Source: JAZGGS01 sp963714405 (GTDB taxonomy: Bacteria; Bacteroidota; Ignavibacteria; Ignavibacteriales; Ignavibacteriaceae). Taken from it: DNA of 64,000 nucleotides. Location: positions 868,001-932,000 of the forward strand of contig CAVQOH010000002.1 in NCBI GenBank assembly GCA_963714405.1, in the 5' to 3' direction. The notes under the pieces were generated by a model. That model searched no databases. It worked only from the letters and a program-made list of their open reading frames with translations, and had not been told where the DNA came from. Shown here piece after piece: positions 7,762 through 16,810 of the stretch. The position numbers and the translations under genes were made by a program. How positions within the stretch are numbered: the stretch's first letter is position 1; each line of letters opens with the position of its first letter.

Positions 7762-10035
7762 ATGAAGAGTTCAATTTTAATATTATTGATAAGTATTTAT
7801 AGCTTCGTATCCTTCGCACAGGAAAATGCTATTACAATTTACGGGAAAGTAGTTGATAAATTTACCCAGCAACCATTGCCCGGGGCAAATGTGCTTGTCG
7901 TAAATACAAATATTGGTGCTTCAACAAATATAAATGGAAAATTTGAAATTCAAAATCTTCCTTCAGGTGAATATCAATTAAGAGCTTCCATTATTGGTTA
8001 TACAAGCTTAACAAAAACCAATGTGATGGTAATGAGCGGCTTTAGTACGCAAATTGTTTTTGAATTGGAAGAAGAAGCAATTGAACTGGAGGATGTTGTT
8101 GTAAAAAGCGATTTCTTTGAAAGCAGCAGGCTCGATTTAATTAGCACAAGAGGATTTAATAATGAAGAAATACGCAGAAGCCCCGGGGCATTTGAAGATG
8201 TGATAAGAGCACTTTCAATTTTACCCGGAGTAGCGCAAGCCGATCCAGGAAGAAATGATTTAGTCGTCCGCGGCGGCGCCCCATCAGAAAATCTGTATTT
8301 AATTGATGGATACAAAGTCCAAAACATAAATCATTTTGGAACGCAGGGTGCCACAGGAGGACCTTTAAGTTATATCAATCTTGATTTTGTCAGCGGCACA
8401 TCTTTTTCAACCGGCGGGTTTTCTGTAAACAACGGTGATAAGCTTTCATCTTCCCTTTCAATTGATTTGAGAAACGGCAGGCAGGATAGAATTGGCGGTA
8501 AAGCTACAATCTCAGCAACGCAATTTGGTTTAAATGTTGAAGGACCAATTTCTAACAGTTCGCAGTTTCTTTTTTCTGCACGAAGAAGTTACCTGGATTT
8601 TATTTTTAAAGCTGCTGATTTCTCATTCGTTCCAGAGTACTGGGATATTTTAGGTAAAGCGGATTTCGAAATTGATAACAGCAACTCACTTTCAATCCTT
8701 CTAATCTCTGCAATTGATAACATTAGTTATTTTAATGATACTGAAGATCAACGGTATGATAATGCAAGAATAATAGGCAGTGAGCAATTGCAGTATCTTG
8801 CAGGAATCAAATACAGGCATTTGATTGATAACGGATTTATTAATTTATCACTCAGCAGAAACTTTGTTGAATATGATACACAGCAGCGCGATTCGCTTTT
8901 AGTCCCGGTTTATTTGAATAAATCAAAAGAGAAGGAAAACACGTTTAATGCAGAATTAACTTACAAGCTTTCAAATAAATCGGATATTACTTTAGGTGGA
9001 GATGTTAAACTGATTGATTTTAGTGCGAACATTCTTTTGCCCACATATACTACAACGTTTGATGATTCACTGCAAAATACGGCTTTGGATACTAGTACCA
9101 CTTATTATAAAAGCGCAGTGTATTTAAATTACAACACAATAATCTTCGATAAATTTATTGCAAACCTTGGTGTTAGGGGAGATTACTTTAGTGTTCTGGA
9201 AAAGAAATTTTATTTCAGTCCGCGTATGTCTTTATCATATTTATTAAGTGATATAACACGAATAAATTTCAGCGCGGGAATTTATTATCAATCACCTTCA
9301 TATCTCTGGCTTGTGGGCGATCCTATCAACACTAATTTAAAAAACATGCGTGTTAATCAATTTATACTTGGTTTCGATCATTACGTTAGTGCAGATGCTT
9401 TAATTAAAGTTGAAGGATTTTATAAAGATTATTCTGATTATCCTGTCAGCTTAATTAGAACTTATCTTACGCTTGCAAATACGGGCGCAGGTTTTGGTGA
9501 TGAAAATTATGAATCGTTCGGCTTAGAACCATTAATTTCTGCAGGAAATGGAAAAGCAAGAGGAGTTGAGTTTTCACTACAGAAGAAATTATCTGACACT
9601 CCTTACTATGGAATTGCAAGTTTGACATACAGCATGGCAGATTACACTGCGCTTGATAAAATTGAAAGAACTGGTTCTTATGATCAAACATGGATTGTAA
9701 GTTTGAGTGGCGGCTACAAATTAAGCACGGAGTGGGAAGCCAGCCTAAAATTCCGTTACTCCACAGGAAGACCATACACACCTTACATATCAAATGGAAC
9801 CCAAAGCATAAATGATTACAACACCTTACGTTTTCCAGAAAATCACAGTTTGGATTTAAGAGTTGATAAACTATGGTTCTTTAGCGGATGGAGTTTAATT
9901 ACTTATATTGATATTCAAAACATTTATAACCGAAAAAATATTACCAGCGTTCGGTGGGATCTAAGAACTCAGGCTCCAGAGTTTAATGAAGCGATTGGAA
10001 TTTTGCCGTCAATTGGTGTAAGTGCTGTTTTTTAA
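7762..10035 (+). CDS. TonB-dependent receptor with carboxypeptidase-like N-terminal domain
   Basis: From the ATG at 7762 the protein has 757 aa. It has a signal peptide ending '...FVSFAQ', a carboxypeptidase-D regulatory-like domain (about residues 22-100, 'GKVVDKFTQQPLPGANVLVVNTNIGASTNINGKF'), a plug ('PGAFEDVIRALSILPGVAQADPGRNDLVVRGGAPSENLYLIDG') and a 22-strand-type barrel. The upstream ATG at 7708 would put 18 odd residues ahead of the signal and is rejected. It is an outer-membrane importer or sensor of unknown substrate. It is divergent from photolyase and followed 39 bases later by glutathione peroxidase, so it may be the first gene of a stress operon. Confidence 0.9.
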   Translation: MKSSILILLISIYSFVSFAQENAITIYGKVVDKFTQQPLPGANVLVVNTNIGASTNINGKFEIQNLPSGEYQLRASIIGYTSLTKTNVMVMSGFSTQIVFELEEEAIELEDVVVKSDFFESSRLDLISTRGFNNEEIRRSPGAFEDVIRALSILPGVAQADPGRNDLVVRGGAPSENLYLIDGYKVQNINHFGTQGATGGPLSYINLDFVSGTSFSTGGFSVNNGDKLSSSLSIDLRNGRQDRIGGKATISATQFGLNVEGPISNSSQFLFSARRSYLDFIFKAADFSFVPEYWDILGKADFEIDNSNSLSILLISAIDNISYFNDTEDQRYDNARIIGSEQLQYLAGIKYRHLIDNGFINLSLSRNFVEYDTQQRDSLLVPVYLNKSKEKENTFNAELTYKLSNKSDITLGGDVKLIDFSANILLPTYTTTFDDSLQNTALDTSTTYYKSAVYLNYNTIIFDKFIANLGVRGDYFSVLEKKFYFSPRMSLSYLLSDITRINFSAGIYYQSPSYLWLVGDPINTNLKNMRVNQFILGFDHYVSADALIKVEGFYKDYSDYPVSLIRTYLTLANTGAGFGDENYESFGLEPLISAGNGKARGVEFSLQKKLSDTPYYGIASLTYSMADYTALDKIERTGSYDQTWIVSLSGGYKLSTEWEASLKFRYSTGRPYTPYISNGTQSINDYNTLRFPENHSLDLRVDKLWFFSGWSLITYIDIQNIYNRKNITSVRWDLRTQAPEFNEAIGILPSIGVSAVF

Positions 10036-10074
10036 ACCCAAAAATAACAAAATTAAAAATATAGGAACAAGATT

Positions 10075-10623
10075 ATGAGCATATTAATGATTGCCTTTGC
10101 TGCCGCCTCATTTTTTAATTCATCTTCCTCAGGGGATTCGGCAAACATAAGTGATATTACAGTAAAAGACATAAATCTTAACGAAGTAAAATTATCTGAT
10201 TACAATGGCAGGGTGTTGCTGATTGTAAACGTAGCCAGCAAATGTGGGTTTACATCACAATACAAAGGACTGCAGAACATTTATGAGATGTACAAGGACC
10301 AAGGATTCGAAGTACTTGGATTTCCTTGTAATGATTTTGGTGGACAGGAACCCGGCACAAATGAAGAGATCAAAAACTTCTGCTCGATAAATTATAATGT
10401 AACCTTTCCTATGTTTGATAAAGTTCACGTAAAGGGTGAAGAAAAAGCACCACTCTTTGATTTGTTAACAAATAATTCTGTTACGGGTGATTCCACTATT
10501 AAGTGGAACTTTGAAAAATTCATTATTGATAAAGAAGGAAATATAGTTGATCGTTTCAGAAGTACAACAAAACCGGACAGTAAGAAAATTACCAGCTTGA
10601 TAGAACAGGAGTTGAGCAAATAA
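10075..10623 (+). CDS. Glutathione peroxidase family thiol peroxidase
   Basis: This 182-aa enzyme reduces hydrogen peroxide or lipid peroxides. The catalytic tetrad is visible: Cys57 ('NVASKCGFT'), Gln91 ('FGGQEPG'), and Trp144-Asn145 ('KWNFEKF'). The catalytic residue is Cys, not Sec. A second Cys at 85 in 'GFPCNDFG' is the usual structural or resolving position in non-mammalian forms, which mostly use thioredoxin. The first 20 residues are hydrophobic and serine-rich and may be a signal peptide. It is followed by the CIA30 gene after a single base. Within the light regulon it fits defence against photo-oxidation products. Confidence 0.93.
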   Translation: MSILMIAFAAASFFNSSSSGDSANISDITVKDINLNEVKLSDYNGRVLLIVNVASKCGFTSQYKGLQNIYEMYKDQGFEVLGFPCNDFGGQEPGTNEEIKNFCSINYNVTFPMFDKVHVKGEEKAPLFDLLTNNSVTGDSTIKWNFEKFIIDKEGNIVDRFRSTTKPDSKKITSLIEQELSK

Positions 10624-10624
10624 A

Positions 10625-11164
10625 ATGATATCATTAATATTTTTAACAGTTATGAGTTTAATAATGAACAGTGAAACAGTAATCTTTAATTTCAATTCGC
10701 CTGCAGATTCTGACAAATGGACAACTGTAAATGATGTCGTGATGGGAGGTGTATCAGACAGCAAATTTCAAATTAACTCCGATAGTACCGCTACATTTTC
10801 GGGAACGGTTTCACCGGATAACAATGGGGGTTTTGCTTCAGTAAGGACATCATTAAAAAATGAACTCAAAGATTATGAAGGTGCTGTAATTCGAGTTAAG
10901 GGTGATGGTAAAATTTATAGTTTGAGATTTAGAACCGATATAAATTTTGATGGAATTTCCTACCAGGCAAAGTTCAAAACGATTTCTGGCGAATGGAAAG
11001 AATATAAAATTCCCTTTAGCGACTTTAAGCCAACATATAGGGGAAATAAGCTTTCCGATAAACCGAATCTTGAATCAAAAGATATAAAACAAATAGGTAT
11101 ACTCATTGCTGATAAGCAATTCGGTAAGTTTGAGTTAAATATTGATTGGATAAAGTTCTATTAA
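10625..11164 (+). CDS. CIA30 family protein
   Basis: The 179-aa protein has an N-terminal hydrophobic segment and then a full CIA30 domain: 'FNFNSPADSDKWTTVNDVVMGGVSDSKFQI', 'FSGTVSPDNNGGFASVRT', 'DGKIYSLRFRTD', 'WKEYKIPFSDFKPTYRG', 'IGILIADKQFGKFELNIDWI'. The jelly-roll domain is named after a mitochondrial complex I assembly factor. Bacterial members are uncharacterised carbohydrate-binding-like proteins often found with photolyase and SDR genes. Only one base separates it from the glutathione peroxidase stop, so translation is probably coupled. Confidence 0.88.
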   Translation: MISLIFLTVMSLIMNSETVIFNFNSPADSDKWTTVNDVVMGGVSDSKFQINSDSTATFSGTVSPDNNGGFASVRTSLKNELKDYEGAVIRVKGDGKIYSLRFRTDINFDGISYQAKFKTISGEWKEYKIPFSDFKPTYRGNKLSDKPNLESKDIKQIGILIADKQFGKFELNIDWIKFY

Positions 11165-11192
11165 TTTTTAAAATGAAATTGAGGAAAGAGTA

Positions 11193-11717
11193 ATGAAAAA
11201 TATTTTTTTGATGAATTTAATAGCACTGGGTCTGTTTGGTTGTTCGACAACATATGTTAATCGTAATCCTGTTGGAGAATTATTCCCGACAGTTAAAGGT
11301 CAATCTTTAACTGAAGAAGAAAGAGAGCTACCAACTTTTTTTAGAAATGAAGAGGTAGTTTTACTTCTTGGATACAAACAGGATTCCCAGTTCGATATCG
11401 ACCGTTGGTTAATAGGTTTGGATATGACTGAAACCAAAATTAAAGCATATGAAATACCCACAATTCAAGGATTGTTTCCGAGAATGTTTAAATCTACGAT
11501 TGATAATGGAATGCGCAAGGGAATTCCAAAAGAACTTTGGGGTGGAGTTATCACAATTTATGGTGACGGAGCAACTGTGCAGGAATTTACGGGAAACGAA
11601 AATCCTAACAATGCGAGAGTTTTATTGCTCAACCATCAGGGCAGGGTAATTTATTTTTATGACAGGGGTTTTTCGGTTCAGGCGTTAAATGAACTCAGAG
11701 ATAAAATAAATGAATGA
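11193..11717 (+). CDS. Lipoprotein, possibly thioredoxin-like fold
   Basis: The 174-aa protein has a lipoprotein signal 'LIALGLFGCSTT' with acylated Cys17. The mature part opens 'FPTVKGQSLTEEERELPTFFRNEEVVLLLGYKQDSQFDIDRW' and ends with a predicted strand pair 'ARVLLLNHQGRVIYFYDRGFS'. This arrangement resembles the thioredoxin-like ATP10/YtfJ group, but there is no CxxC, so a redox role is unlikely. It follows CIA30 by 28 bases with an AGGAAAG ribosome site. Function is unknown; membership of the photo-oxidative stress operon is inferred from position. Confidence 0.7.
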   Translation: MKNIFLMNLIALGLFGCSTTYVNRNPVGELFPTVKGQSLTEEERELPTFFRNEEVVLLLGYKQDSQFDIDRWLIGLDMTETKIKAYEIPTIQGLFPRMFKSTIDNGMRKGIPKELWGGVITIYGDGATVQEFTGNENPNNARVLLLNHQGRVIYFYDRGFSVQALNELRDKINE

Positions 11718-11932
11718 TTGAAACTGAAATTTTAGATTTTAACAAGCCGAATAACAGATTGACTCTGGAAATAGTCTTGAGTCCAATTCAGCAATTTTCA
11801 CTAATCACCAGCAAAAAACAAAAGAGTTCATTTTAATTCGAAATAGACTTAGTAAAAGCTCACAACAGCTGATTTCATCTCTGAACTTTAATGTTATTTT
11901 ATTTGTTTAAATGGGTAAAAAAGGAAATATCA

Positions 11933-12613
11933 ATGAAAGACAACGGAAACCGTAAATCTCAAAGCTTCAATATTGAAGAAATAATGGATCATCATATTTT
12001 AACTTCAGTTGATACACCATTGCGAAGTGATGCGTTTAAAATTGATGATGAATTAAAAATTGAGTTAATTGAAAAGAATTTTAAAGAAATAATGCATATA
12101 CTTGGACTCGATTTAAGCGATGAAAGTTTAAGGGATACCCCTCAACGTGTTGCAAAAATGTATGTGAAGGAAATTTTTAGAGGTTTAAATCCTGAAAACA
12201 AACCACAACCCACTTTGTTTCAAAACAAGTTTAATTTCAATGAAATGCTTATTGAAAAAAATATCACAATTTATTCATACTGTGAACATCACTTTGTTCC
12301 GATCATCGGAAAGGCTCACATTGCATATTTTCCTAAAAATCATGTTATCGGTTTGTCAAAGCTTAACAGAATCGCACAGTATTATGCAAAGCGACCGCAG
12401 GTCCAGGAAAGGTTAACAATGCAAATCGCAAATGATTTAAAAGATACACTGCAAACAGATGATGTTGCTGTTTTGATTGATGCGGATCATTTATGTGTGG
12501 CTTCAAGAGGAGTGAATGATGTTAACAGCTCAACAATTACATCTAGCTACAACGGCAAATTTCTTAATGATGAAACACGGAAAGAATTTTTAAGCCATGC
12601 CAAAACTTTATAA
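11933..12613 (+). CDS. folE: GTP cyclohydrolase I
   Basis: From the ATG at 11933 (preceded by AAGGA) the enzyme has 226 aa; the longer start at 11891 adds unconserved residues. It converts GTP to 7,8-dihydroneopterin triphosphate, the first step to folate and pterins. Zinc ligands are visible: Cys117 and His120 in 'YSYCEHHFVP' and Cys188 in 'DADHLCVASRG'. The 'RDTPQRVAKMY' and 'VIGLSKLNRIA' motifs are intact. It overlaps no neighbour but is followed by the SDR gene after 8 bases. FolE in a light locus may serve the folate-type antenna of photolyase or a pterin cofactor; the genome may hold another folE. Confidence 0.95.
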   Translation: MKDNGNRKSQSFNIEEIMDHHILTSVDTPLRSDAFKIDDELKIELIEKNFKEIMHILGLDLSDESLRDTPQRVAKMYVKEIFRGLNPENKPQPTLFQNKFNFNEMLIEKNITIYSYCEHHFVPIIGKAHIAYFPKNHVIGLSKLNRIAQYYAKRPQVQERLTMQIANDLKDTLQTDDVAVLIDADHLCVASRGVNDVNSSTITSSYNGKFLNDETRKEFLSHAKTL

Positions 12614-12621
12614 TAATTAAA

Positions 12622-14067
12622 ATGATTTTAGTAACAGGCGCAACTGGTTACGTCGGTGGAAGATTGGTCCCGCGACTTTTGGAAAGCGGTTACAAGGTTC
12701 GCTGCTTTGTCAGAGATGCTTCACGATTAAAAAACAGATGGGACGGAGCAGAAATCTTTCAGGGGGATGTTTTAATTGAAGAATCACTTAAAGATGCGTT
12801 AAAAGGAATTGATGTAGCCTACTATTTAATTCACTCAATGGGAGGTGATGATGAATTTTCAAAAACAGAAATCATTGCTGCAGAAAATTTTGCCCGGGCC
12901 GCTGAAAAACAAAATGTAAAAAGAATAATTTATCTCGGCGGATTAGCTTCACCGAATGAAAAACTTTCCAAGCATTTATCAAGCAGGTTAGAAACAGGAG
13001 ATACTCTCAGAAAATTTAAAGTTCCCGTTACAGAATTCAGAGCAGGTGTAATTGTTGGCTCGGGAAGTCTTTCATTTGAAATGATAAGATATCTTACCGA
13101 ACGCTTAGCAGTAATGGTAACACCTAAATGGGTTAATACAAAAACACAACCAATTGCAATAAGAGATGTGCTTCGTTATTTAATTGAAGTAATAGAAAAT
13201 GAAAAGACTATTGGAAAAATAATAGAAATTGGTGGCGAAGATATTCTTACTTATAAAGATTTGATGAGTATTTACGCCGATGTAAGAAAGCTAAAACGAT
13301 ACTTTATTAAAGTACCTGTTCTAACCCCGCGTTTATCGTCGCATTGGATTGGATTTGTTACTCCCCTTCCTTCCAGAATTGCTAAACCATTAGTTGATGG
13401 ATTAAAAAATGAACTAATCTGTAAAAGCACAATAGCAAAAGAGCTGTTCAACTTTAAGCCAATTTCTTATAGGCAAGCTGTAGAACTTGCACTGGAAAGA
13501 AACAAAGAAGACACAACAGAAACTATTTGGTTCAGTGCATACTCATCAGGTGCTAATATAAAAGCTACACCTGTTCATCTCGCACAAAAAGAAGGTATGA
13601 TGATCGAGAAAAGGGAAACTATTGTAAATGCAAATGTTGATTCAACCTTTAAGACGATTATTACACTTGGCGGCAAAAATGGATGGTATGCAAATTTTTT
13701 ATGGAGGATTCGCGGTTATCTGGATTTGATGATAGGCGGAGTTGGATTAAGAAGGGGGCGAAGAAGCCAATCCGAATTACTGCCCGGAGATCCACTCGAT
13801 TTTTGGAGAGTTGAAGAAATAGAAAAGGATAAACTGCTTAGGCTGCGTGCAGAAATGAAACTACCAGGGAAGGCATGGCTGCAATTTCAGGTAAAAGAAA
13901 CTAACGGCAATAAATCTATTTTAACACAAACTGCTTTCTTTGAACCGAAAGGTTTGATGGGGCTACTTTACTGGTATTCAATTTATTTACTGCACGGAAT
14001 TATTTTTGGCGGGATGATAAAATCAATAAAAAAATCTGCAGAAAAATCTAAAAAGTCCGTTATTTGA
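12622..14067 (+). CDS. SDR/NmrA-type NAD(P)-binding protein with DUF2867 domain
   Basis: The 481-aa protein has an N-terminal Rossmann domain ('VTGATGYVGGRLVPRLLESG', then 'GDVLIEESL', 'DVAYYLIHSMGG') of the extended SDR/NmrA type, up to about residue 290. A C-terminal DUF2867 domain follows (about 330-475: 'NGWYANFLWRIRGYLDLMIGG', 'LLPGDPLDFWRVEEI', 'WLQFQVKE'). This fusion commonly occurs beside photolyase, LitR and SRPBCC genes. Substrate unknown. It is in tight operon with folE. Confidence 0.9.
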   Translation: MILVTGATGYVGGRLVPRLLESGYKVRCFVRDASRLKNRWDGAEIFQGDVLIEESLKDALKGIDVAYYLIHSMGGDDEFSKTEIIAAENFARAAEKQNVKRIIYLGGLASPNEKLSKHLSSRLETGDTLRKFKVPVTEFRAGVIVGSGSLSFEMIRYLTERLAVMVTPKWVNTKTQPIAIRDVLRYLIEVIENEKTIGKIIEIGGEDILTYKDLMSIYADVRKLKRYFIKVPVLTPRLSSHWIGFVTPLPSRIAKPLVDGLKNELICKSTIAKELFNFKPISYRQAVELALERNKEDTTETIWFSAYSSGANIKATPVHLAQKEGMMIEKRETIVNANVDSTFKTIITLGGKNGWYANFLWRIRGYLDLMIGGVGLRRGRRSQSELLPGDPLDFWRVEEIEKDKLLRLRAEMKLPGKAWLQFQVKETNGNKSILTQTAFFEPKGLMGLLYWYSIYLLHGIIFGGMIKSIKKSAEKSKKSVI

Positions 14068-14608
14068 ATTCGTTATCAGAAAATAAGTATAATTAAATCT
14101 AAACCGGTTGGGAATTAATATTAAAACCCTCACTTATGCTATGAAGACATTTGGGAAAGGGGGAACTTATATTAAGTAATGATAAAAGTATAAGAGTATA
14201 AGAGTTCATAGTATGAACCATAAAAATAATTTGGTTGAGCTTGTTAATGAAGATTGTAGCAATTAATAAATTCCACAATGGACATAATCTAAAGGAAAAA
14301 GATAGCAAGGTTGTTATGTTGTTTAGTGATTGTGAGCGTTGTGAGTCCTCATAGAACGACAAAAATTTTAAGTATTCATATTCCCGTACCTATTTGCATT
14401 TTTGTATTTTCTTACCCAGAACAAGCATTGTTTTAACCCGAACTTACATTCTCTTATATGTCTAACATTTTGACAAAAAGCTATTTCCCGGCTCTTTTGG
14501 GTGCTCACTCACAAAAGGTTTGTAATTAATGATATAAATCTGTTAAGCTATGGAACCATATTAGGACAAATTGTGTTTTAAATAAAGGAAGAATAAAATG
14601 TTAAAATA
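14068..14608 (+). other. 541-bp gap without a supported gene
   Basis: The only notable items are a tandem TATAAGAG duplication near 14190-14205 and a 35-codon ORF at 14247-14354 that ends in a CxxC and has no recognisable relatives. Codon content does not look coding, and no tRNA or clear hairpin was seen. Confidence 0.5.
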
Positions 14609-14609
14609 A
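14598..14609 (+). promoter_or_regulatory. Three-codon leader ORF overlapping the thioredoxin start
   Basis: ATG TTA AAA TAA sits at optimal distance from AAAGGAAG. Its stop codon overlaps the thioredoxin start as TAATG, so ribosomes could reinitiate. It may also be chance. Confidence 0.35.
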
Positions 14610-14971
14610 TGTCAACAATTTCACTAAATAGCAGCAATTTCGATTCCATAATTTCAAATGAAGTAATAGTTTTAATTAAAGTATGGGCTGAATGGTGCGA
14701 CTCCTGTAGAACGTTTAAGCCCATTTATGAAAAAGTTGCCGATAGGCATCCACAGCACGTGTTTGCAGAAATTGACGCTACTCAAGAAAAAGATTTGGTG
14801 TCTTCTTTGGGAATTGAAAATATTCCCGCGCTCCTATTGTATAGAGATGGCATATTATTGTTTAAGCAACCAGGATATTATGAGGAAGATAAACTGGAAG
14901 ATATTTTGAAACAAGCCGCTGGGTTGAACATGGATGAAGTAAGAGCACAAATTGCTTCCGAGAATAAATAA
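14609..14971 (+). CDS. Thioredoxin family protein with WCDSC active site
   Basis: The 120-aa protein is a single thioredoxin fold: 'VLIKVWAEWCDSCRTFKPIYEKVA', 'FAEIDATQEKDLVSSLGIENIPALLLYRDG' with the cis-Pro loop 'IPAL'. The active site is WCDSC rather than WCGPC, a variant expected to shift redox potential. No signal peptide. The ribosome site AAAGGAAG (14585-14592) lies 17 bases from this ATG but only 6 bases from an earlier ATG that opens a three-codon ORF ending TAATG. A 60-aa protein and a peroxiredoxin follow, so it may be the reductant for that peroxiredoxin. Confidence 0.9.
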   Translation: MSTISLNSSNFDSIISNEVIVLIKVWAEWCDSCRTFKPIYEKVADRHPQHVFAEIDATQEKDLVSSLGIENIPALLLYRDGILLFKQPGYYEEDKLEDILKQAAGLNMDEVRAQIASENK

Positions 14972-15033
14972 TAAAGATTTTACGATGTTAATCGATTTAA
15001 TTCAATAATTAATAAATTAAATAGGAGAAAAAA

Positions 15034-15216
15034 ATGGACGCACAGCAAACAGAACCAAAAGTTGAAAAGAAAGAGCTATCAGTAAAGTGGATTAAAGCTG
15101 AATCTGGAAATACCTACTTATGCCCTGTCTCAGCTCTAAATCGTTTGGACAATCCAACTGAAGAACAGCTTAAAATGATCTGTGTTGATGAATCTGAGAA
15201 TCCTCAGAACGACTAA
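15034..15216 (+). CDS. Small hypothetical protein between thioredoxin and peroxiredoxin
   Basis: The 60-aa acidic protein has a good ribosome site (AGGAG, 8 bases before ATG). It reads 'VKWIKAESGNTYLCPVSALNRLDNPTEEQLKMICVDES' in its core, with Cys30 and Cys50 and a 'YLCPVSAL' box. Composition and codon use look genuinely coding. It is followed directly by a strong terminator, so it ends the thioredoxin transcript. I do not recognise a named family. Its position suggests a thiol-related partner, which is inference. Confidence 0.7.
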   Translation: MDAQQTEPKVEKKELSVKWIKAESGNTYLCPVSALNRLDNPTEEQLKMICVDESENPQND

Positions 15217-15234
15217 ATCTAATTATACTAAAAA

Positions 15235-15268
15235 GCGCTGTCTCCATATTTTTGACAGCGCCTTTTTT
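15235..15268 (+). terminator. Strong rho-independent terminator
   Basis: GCGCTGTC (15235-15242) pairs perfectly with GACAGCGC (15254-15261), followed by C and six T. It closes the thioredoxin/60-aa unit and separates it from the peroxiredoxin. Confidence 0.9.
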
Positions 15269-15299
15269 AATACAAACACTTTTCAACTCATACAATTAT

Positions 15300-15899
15300 A
15301 TGTCAAATCTAATATCAAAACCTGCACCCGATTTTACAACTTCAGCTGTTTTAGCTAATAATGATATTGATAACGAGTTTAAGCTATCAAGTTTCAGGGG
15401 TAAATATATAATTCTGTTTTTTTATCCACTTGATTTTACTTTTGTCTGTCCCACTGAAATTCTTGCGTTTAATAAAAAACTAGACGAGTTTAAAAAACGA
15501 AATACCACAGTAATAGGTGTTTCAGTCGATTCTGTTTTCACGCATCTTGCCTGGAAAAAAACCCCTATTGAAAAAGGTGGAATCGGAGAAATAAAGTATC
15601 CCCTGGTATCAGATCTAAAAAGAAGTCTGGGGAAAGCCTATGATGTATTATTAGAAGATGATACAGCTCTGAGAGCGTTATTTATCATCGACAAAAAAGG
15701 AATTGTAAGGCATGCCACACTTAATGATACTTCTCTTGGGCGGAATATTAATGAAGTCATAAGAACCCTGGATGCAGTGCGACACTACGATGAACACGGT
15801 AAGGTATGTCCTGCTAATTGGCAAAAGGGTCAAGCAAGTATGGAGCCATCAAATGAAGGAGTAGTTGATTACCTTTCTAAATTTGCAAACAAAAACTGA
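15300..15899 (+). CDS. Typical 2-Cys peroxiredoxin (AhpC/Prx1 group)
   Basis: Starting at the ATG at 15300 gives 199 aa, the normal length; the upstream start would begin inside the terminator and is rejected. The peroxidatic Cys50 lies in 'FYPLDFTFVCPTEI' and the resolving Cys170 in 'GKVCPANWQKG'. The conserved Arg lies in the 'KGIVRHATL' region. It reduces H2O2 and organic peroxides and is recycled by thioredoxin. No Shine-Dalgarno site is visible. The preceding terminator implies its own promoter in or near 15268-15299, or readthrough. Confidence 0.95.
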   Translation: MSNLISKPAPDFTTSAVLANNDIDNEFKLSSFRGKYIILFFYPLDFTFVCPTEILAFNKKLDEFKKRNTTVIGVSVDSVFTHLAWKKTPIEKGGIGEIKYPLVSDLKRSLGKAYDVLLEDDTALRALFIIDKKGIVRHATLNDTSLGRNINEVIRTLDAVRHYDEHGKVCPANWQKGQASMEPSNEGVVDYLSKFANKN

Positions 15900-16004
15900 A
15901 AAAAGCCTCGCCTAAGATATTGTGGAGGGAATGATTACAACTAAATCTAAAAGCCTTAGTGTATTAATTATTAAGCTTTACTAATTACGCATAGATTAAA
16001 GCCA

Positions 16005-16810
16005 TTAGACCAGAATATCCTTTCTTCTATAATACACATAACTTAAAATAATCATTAAGCCGGAAATCCCGATAAGATATATCAATCTCCAGGCATCAAA
16101 GCCATAATCCGGAGAGTGTGCATCAAGATTGATGTATTTAAAAGGAGTAAGGTACAGGAGAAACTGAATCTCGCCAAATACCCGAATCATTACATCATAA
16201 AAGTATGTGCCCAGTACAATTCCTATTCCAATTCCTTTAATGGCTTTAGCACGTTTCATAACTACTGTTATAAAAAAACCTAATAATCCAAAAAACAAAC
16301 ATACTAGGTAACCATATGTATGCAGGATTATTAAAGAATTTAAATTAAATTCCCAATCAGACACGATACCGCTTCCAAATAAACCAGTAAGAAATGCCAA
16401 TAGATTAATTCCTAGAATGTGAATAAAAAAAGTAATAAGCTTGCTTGAAATAATTTGATTTCTTGATAGCGGTCGGGATAATAAAAATTCAGCTGTTTTG
16501 TTCTGTTCTTCTTTGGATAATAGCTTTGTGCCCAGAATAATAGAATAGCATCCAGTAATAATGGAACAAAATAAACAAAGTAGGTAACATAAAATCCTAA
16601 TACATTATCCCATTGATTAATGTTAAAATTAAAAGCCACTCGAAATGATTCCGGCATTATGTAATAAAAATCTGTAACCTTCGATATATTTTCCTTCATT
16701 GATGAATATATCAAAAGCGAAAAAGCAGTGTACAATACAACTACAACACTCGTTATAACAGATCCCTTAAGATTATTTTTAAATTCTTTCAAAAATAAAT
16801 TTAAATTCAT
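16005..16810 (-). pseudogene. ABC-2 type permease, interrupted by a frameshift
   Basis: Two minus-strand reading frames together make one permease of about 268 aa. The first frame (16412-16810) gives helices 1-2 and then turns to nonsense after 'VTYFVYFVPLLL'. A different frame continues the normal ABC-2 pattern 'GTKLLSKEEQNKTAEFLLSRPLSRNQ' through 16480-16530 and on into 16005-16400, with five more membrane segments. The shift lies near 16545-16565 and changes the frame by -1 (or +2). The start overlaps the ATPase stop (ATGA), so it was clearly a two-gene exporter. Either the gene is broken or one base is missing from this sequence. Confidence 0.85.

Noticed and set aside
14247..14354. 35-codon ORF ending in a CxxC ahead of thioredoxin
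   Set aside because: No ribosome site, no recognisable relative, and too short to judge; kept only as a note in the gap entry.
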